The notes beneath the pieces were generated by a model. It had not been told where the DNA came from. It made no database searches and worked only from the letters and a program-made list of their open reading frames with translations. DNA of 64,000 bases, taken from positions 124,001 through 188,000 of the forward strand of contig JAIVFI010000032.1 in assembly GCA_025558095.1 (NCBI GenBank), read 5' to 3'. Positions within the stretch are counted from its first letter, which is position 1. The number at the start of each line of letters is the position of its first letter. This document shows, one piece after another, positions 43,885 through 53,190 of the stretch. Position numbers and translations under genes: made by a program. This stretch comes from Hyaloraphidium curvatum (Eukaryota; Monoblepharomycota; Hyaloraphidiomycetes; Hyaloraphidiales; Hyaloraphidiaceae).

Positions 43885-46159
43885 ATGTACCGCGGACCCG
43901 GCGGCGCGCCGCCGCCGAGCGATGCGCGCGATGCGCAACTGACATTCACGGCGCGGGGCGGCGATGGGCCGGGCGGGTACCCGCGGGAGTCAGCGCCCGA
44001 CGAGCCCGACGACCCGACCGGCAAGGGCGCCAAGGCGTTCGCGGCTCTCAACGGCCCGCAGCTGTTCGCGGCGCGGCGGCGGTGGACGCCGCGGGCGTGC
44101 CGGCCGCGCATGCTGACGTCGGCGCCGCGGGTGCCGCCGGCGCTGCTGCTCCTCGTCGGCGCGCTCGCCGCCGCCGCGTTCCTGTGGGCGATGCTGCCGC
44201 GCGCGCGCGAGCGGCCGCCTGCGCCGCCGCTGCCCGAACTCGACGCGACGCCGGTGCGCCAGGTGGACCGCAGGCCGCCGGCGGAGCGGCTGCCCAAGTC
44301 GCCGCTGGTGCCGCCGCCCCTCCGCAGGGGCCCCGCCGCGCCCGCAAAGGCCGCGCACGTGCCCGCGAGGCCGGACAGGGCGGGCGCCGGGCCGGACCCC
44401 GCCGCGGCCCGCGCGCGCGCGGAGATGGCGGGCTTTGTGCCGCGCCTGGACAGGAAGCCGCTGCGGCCCCCGCAGAGGCCGCCGCAGAGGCCCGTGCTCA
44501 AGCGCCCCCCCCTCCCCGCGGAGCCGGTCAAGAAGATCGTGCCGCCGCCGGAGCCCGAGGACGAGGAGGAGGAGGAGGAGGAGGAGGAGGTCGCGGAGGA
44601 GGACGCCCCCGTCGAGGCTTCCCCGCCCGACCCGCCGATCAAGGCCCTCCCGCGCGCCAAGGCGCCCGCGCCGGCCGAGCTGCCCAAACCCGCCAAGCTC
44701 CCCGACGCCGAAGAAGGCGGCGCCGGGGACGACGCCGACGCCGAGGCCGAAACCGAGGACGCGGACGCCGAAACGGACAATGCCGACGACGCCGCCCCCG
44801 CACCTCCCCCGCCTCCCCCGGCGCCCGTGCCCGCCCCCGCCCCCAAGCTCGCCAAAGCCGGCCCGCCGCTGCACAAAGCCCTCCCCAAGCGATCCGAACT
44901 CCGCGCCCCCAAGCCCAAGCAGGCGGACGAACCCACCCGCCGCCTCGTCAACGGCCGCCTGGTCCCCCCCGGCTCCGACGCCCCGCCCAAGCCCGCCCGC
45001 CCGCGGAGCTGGAACGAGCTCGCCCGGCCCCCCGCCGCCGCGCACTCCCTGGACGACGGCCACGGCGCCGATCAGCAGCGCGCGCGGTCGTGGGAGGACC
45101 TGGCGCGGCCCCCGCCGCGCGAGGTGCTCCGGCACGCGGACCACGCCAAGTCGGGGGAGGGGAAGAAGCCGTACGCGGGGGGCGGCAAGGCGCACGGGCC
45201 GGCCGATGCGGGGGAGGGGAAGGTGGAAGACGAGGGGGGCGCGAGAGGGGAGGCGCCGAGGAGGCAGGTCGTGGGGATGGGGGGAGAGAAGGGGGTGGCG
45301 GGCAAGGCGGACGGGCAGGAGGTGGGGCAGGAGGCGATGGAGGCGGCGAGGGAGCAGGCGGCCAGGGATGCGGTGCGGGATGCGGGCAAAGGGCTCCCGG
45401 GGGAGAAGCAGGCGGGCAAGCCGGCGGCGGCTGCGGTTCCGGCCCCCGCTCCCGACGGGCTGTTTGGCGACGACGCACCGCGCGCGGCTGCAGAGGCCGG
45501 CAAGCCCGCGGCGCGCGAGGAGCCGGTCGCGGTGAAGGAACAGGCGCGGGCACGGCCGGGGCGCGCGAAGCAAAAGGCGCCCGAAGCCCACGAGGAGGCG
45601 GCCAAGCCCGCGCCGGTGCCGGCGGCGCCGGAACCCGCTCCCGCTCCGCCGCCGCCCCCGCCTCCGCCCCCGCCACCCCCACCGCCCCCGCCGCCGCCGC
45701 CTCCGAAGCGGTACCCTCCCGTTCCCGGATCCCAGTGGAAATGGTTCGACCCCCCGTTCTTTCCGCACCCGCCGAACGCTGACCCCCGGTACAGCATACC
45801 CGACTTCACCACCCCCCTCACGGTCACCCCCAACGACGAGATTGCCTGCCTCTCGCGCGACGGGCGCAACTGCGTCTGGCCGACGACACACGAGGACTGC
45901 GAGGCCATGGCGCGCACCCCGCCCGAGGGCAAGATCGGCGTGCTCGAGTGCGGCGCGCACCACCAGCAGGTGTGGGGCCGTCCGGGGTACGTGTCCCGTC
46001 GTTGCGCGTCCGGGTGCGGGCCCGTGCTGATCGGGGCGCTGCAGGTACGACGATGCCGATCCGCTGTCGTGGTGCACGGCGGGGAGGAAGGTGCTCAAGC
46101 TGGCGGACTTCGTGCTGCCGGCGGAGAAAATGCCGCCGCCGCTCGATACGTGGCCTTAG
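43885..46159 (+). CDS. Single-span membrane protein, Pro/Lys/Ala-rich, with Cys-containing C-terminal domain
   Basis: Two exons (43885-45986 and 46045-46159) give 738 residues. One hydrophobic span lies at about residues 84-107 (VPPALLLLVGALAAAAFLWA), followed by a very long disordered region. That region has an EDEEEEEEEEEVAEED acidic run, a duplicated RPRSWNEL/RARSWEDL-ARP motif, and an uninterrupted proline run over 20 residues long near residue 605. Beyond this is an ordered domain of about 115 residues with WKWFDPPFFPHPPNADPRYS, the cysteine pattern IACLSRDGRNCVWPTTHEDC, VLECGAHH and, after the intron, DPLSWCTAGRKVLKLADFVL. A type II topology would put this domain outside the cell or in the lumen, with the cysteines disulphide-bonded. 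No family recognised; glycan-binding or glycosyltransferase-like roles are possible but unsupported. Confidence 0.65.
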
Positions 46160-46301
46160 CTCGCGTGTATTGCGCATCGTCCGACTCGGTAGTGACACAT
46201 CGGATGCGGAGTGATCGTTCGTGCGCGGAGGGGTCCATTTCCATCTCCCCGCGCGTCCCGCGTCCCGATGCCTCAGCGGATCGCGATTCGCCGGTGACGC
46301 G

Positions 46302-47407
46302 ATGGCGACCACGCGGCGGCGCGCCGCGGCGGCGGCCGCGGGCAACGGCGCCCCCCCTCCGCGCCCCGCGCCGCCCCCGCCCAACGTGTACCTCTTCATC
46401 CCGAACCTCATCGGTGCGCGCTCCCCCTTAATTCCCACCCCCTAATCTGACCGGTGTGGTTAAAGGCTATGCGCGCGTGCTGCTCTGCGCGCTCTCCCTG
46501 TGGGCGCTCCCCGCGCACCCCATGGTGTTCTTCTGGAGCTACGCCGCGTCGGCGCTGCTGGACGCCGTCGACGGGTACGCGGCCAGGTACTTTGGGCAAT
46601 GTGGGACCGTGTCGCGGCGCGCCGGGCGGCAGGGGGGCTGAGCGGGATCCGTTCCGTCGGGCAGCGACCAAGTTCGGTGCCGTGCTGGACATGGTGACCG
46701 ACAGGTGGGCGCTTCCGGCTCCTCCGGGCGGTTCGAGCGGCTCATGCGTTCTTTGTTCCTCTGCTGGTGATGCAGGTCCTCGACGACCTGCCTCCTGACC
46801 TACCTCGCGAGCATATACCCCCACTTCATGCTCATGTCGCAGTTCCTCATCGCCCTGGACCTGTCGAGCCACTACATGCACATGGTCAGGTGGGGACATG
46901 TCTACCGGCCGTCTTGAGAGGACTTTCTCCGACGGTACTCTATCGGCTTGCTCCCACAGCTCGCTGACGTCGGGCGCCAACTCCCACAAAATAATCGCCG
47001 ATACCGGCAACCCCCTCCTGAAACTCTACTACTCCAACAAAGTGCGTCGGTTGCCCTCGAACGCGCGGTTGCGGCAGCTTACGTCGCTCCGCGCCAGTAC
47101 GTCCTCTTTCTAGTCTGCTTCGGCAACGAGTCCTTCTTCATCCTCTTCTACATGATGCACGCCCTGCCCGCCGGCTTCCGTGGGTTTCCGAACGTGCCCC
47201 ACTCACTGTCTTCCCCGCTCACCGGGTCCTTCGATCGCCACAGTCCTGACGGCGGTCAAGGTCTGCTCCCTCATCACCCTCCCCGTCTGCGTCCTCAAGC
47301 AGCTCCTCAACGTCATCCAGCTGTGGGCGGCCGCCGAGGCGCTGGTCCACGTGGACGAGAAGGAGTGGATGGCCGCGCAGCGGGGCGAGGCGGTGGCGGA
47401 GTCGTAG
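46302..47407 (+). CDS. PIS1: Phosphatidylinositol synthase (CDP-alcohol phosphatidyltransferase)
   Basis: ER-membrane enzyme that makes phosphatidylinositol from CDP-diacylglycerol and inositol. Seven exons: 46302-46413, 46466-46600, 46665-46704, 46776-46889, 46960-47041, 47098-47179, 47244-47407; the sum is 729 nt, 242 residues. The CDP-alcohol signature DG-x2-AR-x8-G-x3-D-x3-D appears only after splicing, as LLDAVDGYAARYFGQ joined to STKFGAVLDMVTDR. Other family marks are NVYLFIPNLIGYARVLL at the start, SIYPHFMLMSQFLIALDLSS, SHYMHMVRSSLTSGANSHK and LLKLYYSNKYVLFLVCFGNE. Six small introns in a gene this short are striking. Length matches the usual 210-240 residues. Confidence 0.92.
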
Positions 47408-47728
47408 CCGCCGGCGGGCCGGGGCGGTCAGGCCGTGTATGGGGCGTTGGCTGCCGAAGAAAGCGGGATGTGCTGGATCACGCTGGCTCCTTTTGGTCCA
47501 GTTGGATGCCGTCCGGGGATGTCCTGGTTGTATGGAAGACCCGATGCCCGGACAAGGACAGAGATCGGAACTCGGATGGGCGAACTGCATGCATTTCGCA
47601 AGGATCCGCTACAATGCTTCTCGCGGGTATGGAATGCCACAGGGGTGGCACGCGATATTTGCAGACATAGTAGAGCCACGGTTGTGGATGTTCCAGCAAG
47701 CCAGCCCCGGGGGAGGGCCAGAGACGGA
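47408..47728. other. Convergent 3' intergenic region
   Basis: About 320 bp between the ends of the PI synthase gene (plus) and the protease gene (minus). Presumably two 3' untranslated regions. No gene or repeat noted. Confidence 0.45.
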
Positions 47729-49092
47729 TCACTTGGCGCTCGGGGAAGGCCGCCGAGGCTCGCGCCTCTCCAGCTTGCGCCGCGCGATCTTCGTGACCCT
47801 CGGCCGGACCGGGCGCACATTGCTGCCCTGCTGCAGGCCCGCGATCACGGGCGTCGCGGCCCTCAGGTTGCGGAAGTTGGGGTCCACCCAGATCCTGCCG
47901 CCCGCGACGTCGGCCTCGGAGGTCGCCACGATCTGCCTGATCCAGCTCGCAAACTTGCTCACGCGGGTCCAGACGGCGGGAACGCCCGCAATCCCGCACT
48001 GCGTGGGCCCTTTGCTGGTGACGCCGACGACCACCGGCCTGCCGGCGTCGTCCGTCATGTACAGCGGCCCGCCCGAGTCTCCGTTGCACACGTTCCGCCC
48101 CGCGTCGCCGCCGGCGCAGACAACGCTGTCGTCCACGTTGCCAAAGTAGCCCCGGCACTGGTCGTGCGCGACGATCGGCACCTGCACCTCTTGGAGCGAG
48201 TTGGCCGACTGGAAGCCCTGCCCGTCCGCACGCCTCATCAGGCCCCATCCGACGGCCTGCCCGCGCTTCAGGCGGGCGTCCCCGACGGAGGCGGGGTTGG
48301 TGCTCGGGATCGAGGGGAAGCCCAGGTTGATGGCGACGGGCGTGGGCCAGTTGGTGCTCCCCGATGGGTTGCCAAAGTAGAACGAGGTTCCCAAGGGCGA
48401 CGACCGCGCGTTGCTGAGCTCGATCTGGAAAAGCGCAATGTCCCCGTACGTCGTCGAGGGGCTGCGAGGCGGGATCACGGATCAGCGCCCGGGATCACGG
48501 ATCGCTGATCCCGACGGGCACGCACTTCCAGTTCGGCGGCGTCCAGATGCGCTTGACCGAAAAGTAGAATCCGCGCCTGCCGTCGGCCGGGGCAGACCAG
48601 TCCGCCCTGTTGATCCACACGATCCACCGGTTGAGGGGCATCTTGACGCAGTCTGCAAGGCGGGATCAGGCTGATCAGCCGTGCGCAGGGGTCGGGGCCA
48701 ATTGCAGGAACCAACGGGCAGCAGTCAAGACCAGCGTGGGGCTGATCAGCGATCCAGTGCAGGCCGGGGACAGGCTCTGCGAGGGGGTTGAGACGGATCA
48801 GCAACAAGCTAGGCAGGCAGGCACATGCGTTGCCCACGTTGGATGACGGATCAACCCAGCCGAGGAATGCAACCCAGGGGTACTTGTTGGCCCCAGTCGC
48901 CGAGCCGCCCACGATGTTGGGAGAGAGTCCTCCGCCCGTCGAGTTGCCCGGCACCTGGAGCCACGACGGGTCGAACGGCGGGAGGTCCCGCTTGGGCGGG
49001 GGCGCGGCCGCTGCCGGCCATGCGGAGGCCAGCAGGGCGAGCAGAATCGCGGAGGCGACCGCCCCGCGGCAGATCCCTTTGCGGAGGGCCAT
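47729..49092 (-). CDS. Secreted trypsin-like serine protease (S1 family)
   Basis: Four exons, 49092-48838, 48776-48716, 48652-48526 and 48461-47729, give 391 residues. A signal peptide (AVASAILLALLASAWPAAAA) and short propeptide precede the activation site NIVGGSATGANKYPWVAFLG near residue 58. The catalytic triad is complete only after splicing: LVLTAAHC (His about 106, codon split by the 63-bp intron), STTYGDIALFQIE (Asp about 155) and NVCNGDSGGPLY (Ser about 277). The usual KxGxxVxGWG segment is present as LKRGQAVGWGLM. After the last family helix (WTRVSKFASWIRQIV) there is an extra basic tail of about 60 residues. Likely an extracellular digestive or processing protease, synthesised as a zymogen. 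Confidence 0.9.
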
Positions 49093-49616
49093 GAATTGCT
49101 GCAGCGGTGACGGGGGACGGGGGGATGGAGAGGCTTGCGGCAGCTTCCTGGCGTGGCGGCGGCACCCGCTCGTCCGGGGAGGCGGACGTCGGGTCACGGG
49201 TCGCTCGGAAATGGCCGGAAGTGCGAGATCAGCTGGGATCCGTGCCGGGAGATCCGCAGTCGGGTCGCGATGTGCCGTTGCGGCGGCGAAGCGCGATCCC
49301 CGACAAATGTCTGCGGCGACTGCGGCAAGACGCGACCCACCCGCGGCATAATCCCCCGCCGCAGCAGCCCAACTGAATCCGGAATCCCTCGAATGCACTG
49401 CATGACCGCGCATGTAACCGACTAGAATTGTTCGTGTTGGTGTTCGGGGCCTTGCGGCGGGATCCCATGCACTGCAATGGACGCAATGGATCTCCTTGAG
49501 GGCGCATTGCTCGTCGCAAGATCCGAAACCCGACCGATCCGTTGAGCCTTTTCAACATGCGCCACGATCAATTGGCCTCAGCAACATCCAAGAGTTGCAA
49601 AATCCTACGTTCTCGA
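49093..49616. other. Intergenic, no gene seen
   Basis: About 520 bp between the protease start and the methyltransferase stop, both minus-strand genes. It should contain the protease promoter. Only short, unconvincing frames occur; TTCGTGTTGGTGTTCGGGG around 49428 is locally T-rich but not diagnostic. Confidence 0.45.
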
Positions 49617-50447
49617 CTACTTTGCCGGCTTTTCGGCCACAACGAAGATCATCGGTCCGTCCTCCACGCGCGAGATCTCGAGCCCCTCGCCGCGGAGCAT
49701 CGCCACCACCGACGCGCTATCGATGCGGATCTTGGGGTAGAATGACTTGGCGAGAGTCCAGGATCCGGCGGGATCCTTTACGTAAACCAGATCGTGCACG
49801 AGCACCTTGCCGCCGACCCTGTCTTCTCCCTCGGGCGTTTCCAGGAACACGGTGAAGATGCGATTGTCCTCGCTGCGGACCGGAATGAACCGGTCCAGGC
49901 CCTCGAGCTTCTTCAGGTGACGGAAGCTAAGCACAATCCTGCCGCCGGGCACGAGGTTGCTTGCAGCATCGCGCAAGAGCTTCGCGGCCTCGTCCATCGA
50001 AGTGCAGTGGGTCAACGTGTCGCCCATACAGACGAAGAGCGCAATCTTGGCGTCCGGCCCGCCGGGAAGGAACGAACGGAATTGGAGCATGTCGCCGTCG
50101 ACAGCTTTGATCCGGTCGGCCAGCCCCACGCGCGCAGCGTTGGCCTCCAGGGCATCCAAGAGCCTGCGGCTAGTGTCCACGGCAATCACGTCGAATCCCA
50201 GCTTGGCCAGGGCAAGGGACTGATAGCCCGAGCCGCACCCGGCGTCAACTGCGATGCGGGAGGCACTCGGGGAAGCCTCGAAAATGCCAAGCGAGCGTAG
50301 CTTCTCAACCGTGTCGCCGACCCTCGTGTCGAATAGCTCCGGCGTTCCAGCACCTGTCATCCAATCGTAGTGGGCCGAGAGGACCTTCTCTGCGACGGGG
50401 TTTCGCGAAAGAGTTGGGAGGCATTGTCGACCACGGGGAGTCGGCAC
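49617..50447 (-). CDS. Class I SAM-dependent methyltransferase
   Basis: Single exon of 276 residues. Motif I, IAVDAGCGSGYQSLALAKLG (about 66-85), is followed by FDVIAVDTSRRLLDALEANA (motif II acidic residue), IKAVDGDMLQF and LVPGGRIVLSFR (motif post III). An N-terminal HYDWMTGAGTPEL segment resembles small-molecule methyltransferases of the UbiE/Coq5 type. The last 60 residues form the ordinary C-terminal strands (FYPKIRIDSASVVAMLRGEG). The acceptor substrate is not predictable. Start at 50447 is the first in-frame ATG; a small upstream exon is possible because the family often has a longer N-terminus. Confidence 0.8.
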   Translation of the reverse strand: MPTPRGRQCLPTLSRNPVAEKVLSAHYDWMTGAGTPELFDTRVGDTVEKLRSLGIFEASPSASRIAVDAGCGSGYQSLALAKLGFDVIAVDTSRRLLDALEANAARVGLADRIKAVDGDMLQFRSFLPGGPDAKIALFVCMGDTLTHCTSMDEAAKLLRDAASNLVPGGRIVLSFRHLKKLEGLDRFIPVRSEDNRIFTVFLETPEGEDRVGGKVLVHDLVYVKDPAGSWTLAKSFYPKIRIDSASVVAMLRGEGLEISRVEDGPMIFVVAEKPAK

Positions 50448-50719
50448 TCAGACACGGAAAGCGGCGGCCGCAAAAGCGTGCTATGCTGACCGTAGTGTTC
50501 CTCCTGCGTCGGCATCTTCGCTTGCAGCGACGTGTCTGCATGCAATGGACGCAGGTGATGCTGTTCCACTCTGTTTGCGCGCGACGCCAATAAACAAGGT
50601 CCCCAAGTCCTCACCGGGATCGACGCTGGAACTCCGCAGCCGCACTCGCAGCCAAACGTCATGGTGAGCCTCGTCCAGCTCGCTATAGTGCAGGAAGCCA
50701 TATCGCTTTGTTTCTCCAG

Positions 50720-51394
50720 GGTTCGGCCAACAGCCGCCATCGACGATCGGAGAAGTTGGCGACGCAGCGAGGCAAGGTCCGCCCGGAGAGCCCACACGGG
50801 AAGCGCCAGCGTCGGCCCTCGGGAGCGGACGCAGTTGTCAAGACGGCACCGCTGGCTTCAGGCGAGGGCGATGGAGACAGCAGGACGTCTGCTGCGGGTG
50901 CTGGAGCCGGGGCCGCCAACGCAGTGAGGACCGGCAGGGCGAGGTCGCAGTCCGCCGGGTCGTCCGTCAACGGACTCCTGGGGCTCTACGGAGGAACGGA
51001 CTCGCGCAGGGAGTCGACTGACGGCGAGGACGCGGGCACGGATGGGCGCTCCGGTCCGGTCGGGTTCCCGAGGACGGCGACGGGCGAGCCTCTGCTGCAA
51101 GCCGGCACCAGGGCGCTCATGGGGCCGGCGGCGAATGGAGACCACCCTCCCAACCTAGCTTCCGTGTCGAAGCTCGCCCCGCGCATCGAGCTGCCCCTCG
51201 GCCACATCCATGCCTTCGCGACGCTCAAGAACGAAAGCAAGCTGCGGCGTGTCATCGACACCGTGGTGAACAGGCAAGGCTCTTTCAGCCTCGTTGCCGC
51301 CACCTTTCTCCACAAGGAGGAGCAGTCCCGAGGGCTTGCCGAGAGGACCCCTGAGCCAGCATACGTGTCACCGGTGGATCCCTACCGAGTTTGA
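50720..51394 (+). CDS. Disordered protein with conserved-looking C-terminus, 5' end unresolved
   Basis: An exon beginning after a clear acceptor (TTTCTCCAG at 50711-50719) runs for 225 codons to a stop at 51394. The first 140 residues are Ser/Gly/Arg-rich (RRSEKLATQRGKVRPESP, ARSQSAGSSVNGLLGLYGG). The last 80 look ordered: LASVSKLAPRIELPLGHIHA, FATLKNESKLRRVIDTVVNR, QGSFSLVAATFLHKEE. The matching donor is probably GTGAGC at 50661. The upstream exon (within about 50530-50660) could not be fixed, because the frame that fits meets an early stop and has no ATG. No family recognised. It is divergent from the methyltransferase. Confidence 0.5.
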   Translation, partial: GSANSRHRRSEKLATQRGKVRPESPHGKRQRRPSGADAVVKTAPLASGEGDGDSRTSAAGAGAGAANAVRTGRARSQSAGSSVNGLLGLYGGTDSRRESTDGEDAGTDGRSGPVGFPRTATGEPLLQAGTRALMGPAANGDHPPNLASVSKLAPRIELPLGHIHAFATLKNESKLRRVIDTVVNRQGSFSLVAATFLHKEEQSRGLAERTPEPAYVSPVDPYRV

Positions 51395-51703
51395 GTCTCG
51401 AACGGTCACCGAACACCGTGCTGCAGCCTTGACTGAGTTTGACGGACCCCAGTGACTGTAGGGAGGACGAAACTTTGAGGTTCCGAGGGTTCAGGGTGGA
51501 TGGAGGGTGTCGTAGATGGATTGCCTAGTTAGGACTCATGCCGCTGTTCACCGTTGTTGTTCAAAGGATCATCCAGTAATCTTTTGTCCTTCGATGTCAA
51601 CGGGCGACGACCGTGAGTGTGCTGAAGGGCGTGAGCGCAAGGGCCATCACAGGGCCTCGACCAGAGGGCTGCGCGTCCCTCAACACCCGTGTCGCCCATC
51701 ACG
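51395..51703. other. Intergenic between two plus-strand genes
   Basis: About 310 bp, less GC-rich than surrounding genes, between the disordered-protein stop and the hydrolase start. Nothing beyond probable 3' and 5' untranslated sequence is seen. Confidence 0.4.
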
Positions 51704-53019
51704 ATGGCGGGGCTCCAGGTCGAGGGCTACGCGCCGGTTGGCGACAACCAGCTCTACTTCCGGCTGACGGGCAATCCGGCCGGCGAGCTGCTCGTCTTCT
51801 GCCACGCCCTCTTCCGTGGGTCTCATCATCGCACGCTACACCGGCCCCCTGAACCCTGAAATCCCGCAGTTTCGGGCGATCAGTTCGCGCCGCAGGTCGC
51901 AGAGTTCTCGCCGCGGGTGGGACTGTTGGCGTCGTCCATTTCAGGCGTCTGACTCGCCCTCTCCTTTCTGTCCCCCGCGGATTCCTGCTCCTCGAACACT
52001 CCCTCATCGCATCCTTCTACTCTTCCTGCTACTCTGTCTTGCTTCGACATCCGGACACTCTCCTCAGTACCGCTGCCTCGTCTGGGACCAGCGCGGCCAT
52101 GGGAGGACCACCTCCCAGGGCAAATTCGACTTCTGGGACTCTGCGCGCGACCTGCTCGGTCTTTTGGACTATCTTGGTGTTCCGGTGGCCGAGTCCATCT
52201 TTGGCTCGTCGCAGGGTGGCATGGTCGCCATGCGCGCGGCAATCCTGGCGCCGACGCGCTTCAGGTCGCTGGTCATCTTGGGTTCCAGCGCGGACGAGGA
52301 GGACCCGGAGACGAGGGCGGTGTGGGGAAACATGAGGGACGTGTGGGTCAGCGAGGGTATCGACGGCGTGGTCCAGAAGGTCTCGTACATCGCCCTGGGG
52401 AACGACATTGGTGGGTTGCCGACCCTGATCAGAGGGAGAAGCATGTCCTCATCTTCTTACCGGGGGTAGCCGCCGACGAACGGCGCACCATGGAAGCGCG
52501 GATGGCCATGACCCCCACTCCCATCGTCGGCGGCCAGGACGTCGTTGATGCAGTGGTCAGTCGGGACAACATCACCGACCAGCTCTCGCGGATCGAGCAC
52601 ATCCCCACGCTCGTCTTCCACGGTGACCAGGACATGGCCTACCCGGTCGAAAAGGGCCAGGAGATTTTCGACCTCATGGGCAACAAGTCCGGCAAGAGCA
52701 AGATGGTGGTCGTTCCCGGGGCGCCCCACTTTCTCAACATCACCAACGCCGAAGCGTTGGTTGATCCGATCGAAAAGTTCCTCGCGGATGTAGGCTTGAC
52801 TCCTGAGGAGGCCGGGATCGACACCACCGCCGGAACCTACGACCCATCGACATTCAACATGCAGAGTGGGTTCGGTGCGTTTTATCGTTCGCCCCACCTG
52901 GTTGATCGGTGCGCCCACGAGCAGTTAAACCTACTTCGCCCTACACGTCCCCGGTCGCCTCCTTCGGCTCCGCAAGTCTTACGTCTCCGCATCAGGCGCC
53001 CGGACAGTCGCGTTGGTGA
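51704..53019 (+). CDS. Alpha/beta hydrolase
   Basis: Five exons (51704-51815, 51870-51916, 52068-52410, 52470-52874, 52925-53019) give 333 residues. Typical alpha/beta-hydrolase landmarks appear in order: GELLVFCHALF, YRCLVWDQRGHGRT, the nucleophile elbow IFGSSQGGMVAM (G-x-S-x-G, Ser about 101), the acid LVFHGDQDMAYPV, and the His loop VVPGAPHFLNI. Length and order resemble 3-oxoadipate enol-lactonase or epoxide-hydrolase-like members, but cap-region motifs are not specific. A 151-bp intron (51917-52067) lies just before the WDQRGHG strand. The final intron, chosen to avoid a long unstructured run-on, gives a short Ser/Pro tail; this 3' end is less certain. Confidence 0.78.
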
Positions 53020-53190
53020 AGCAACGCCCGCCTGCACAGCGCGTGCAAGTAGGACAAACCGACAGTGCTACCTGATCCTCAAAAACTCCGTTCGTGTAGC
53101 CATTCTTCCTGTATCAAATCAAACGAGCATATCCTCAATCGCGATCGCTGCTCCCTTCCCGGCCCGCCCTCGAACCCCGGAGGACGACGC

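Noticed and set aside
43990-46098. Minus-strand 702-residue open frame
   Set aside because: Antisense shadow of the Pro/Lys/Ala-rich gene. Composition is Arg/Leu/Gly-biased with no motifs.
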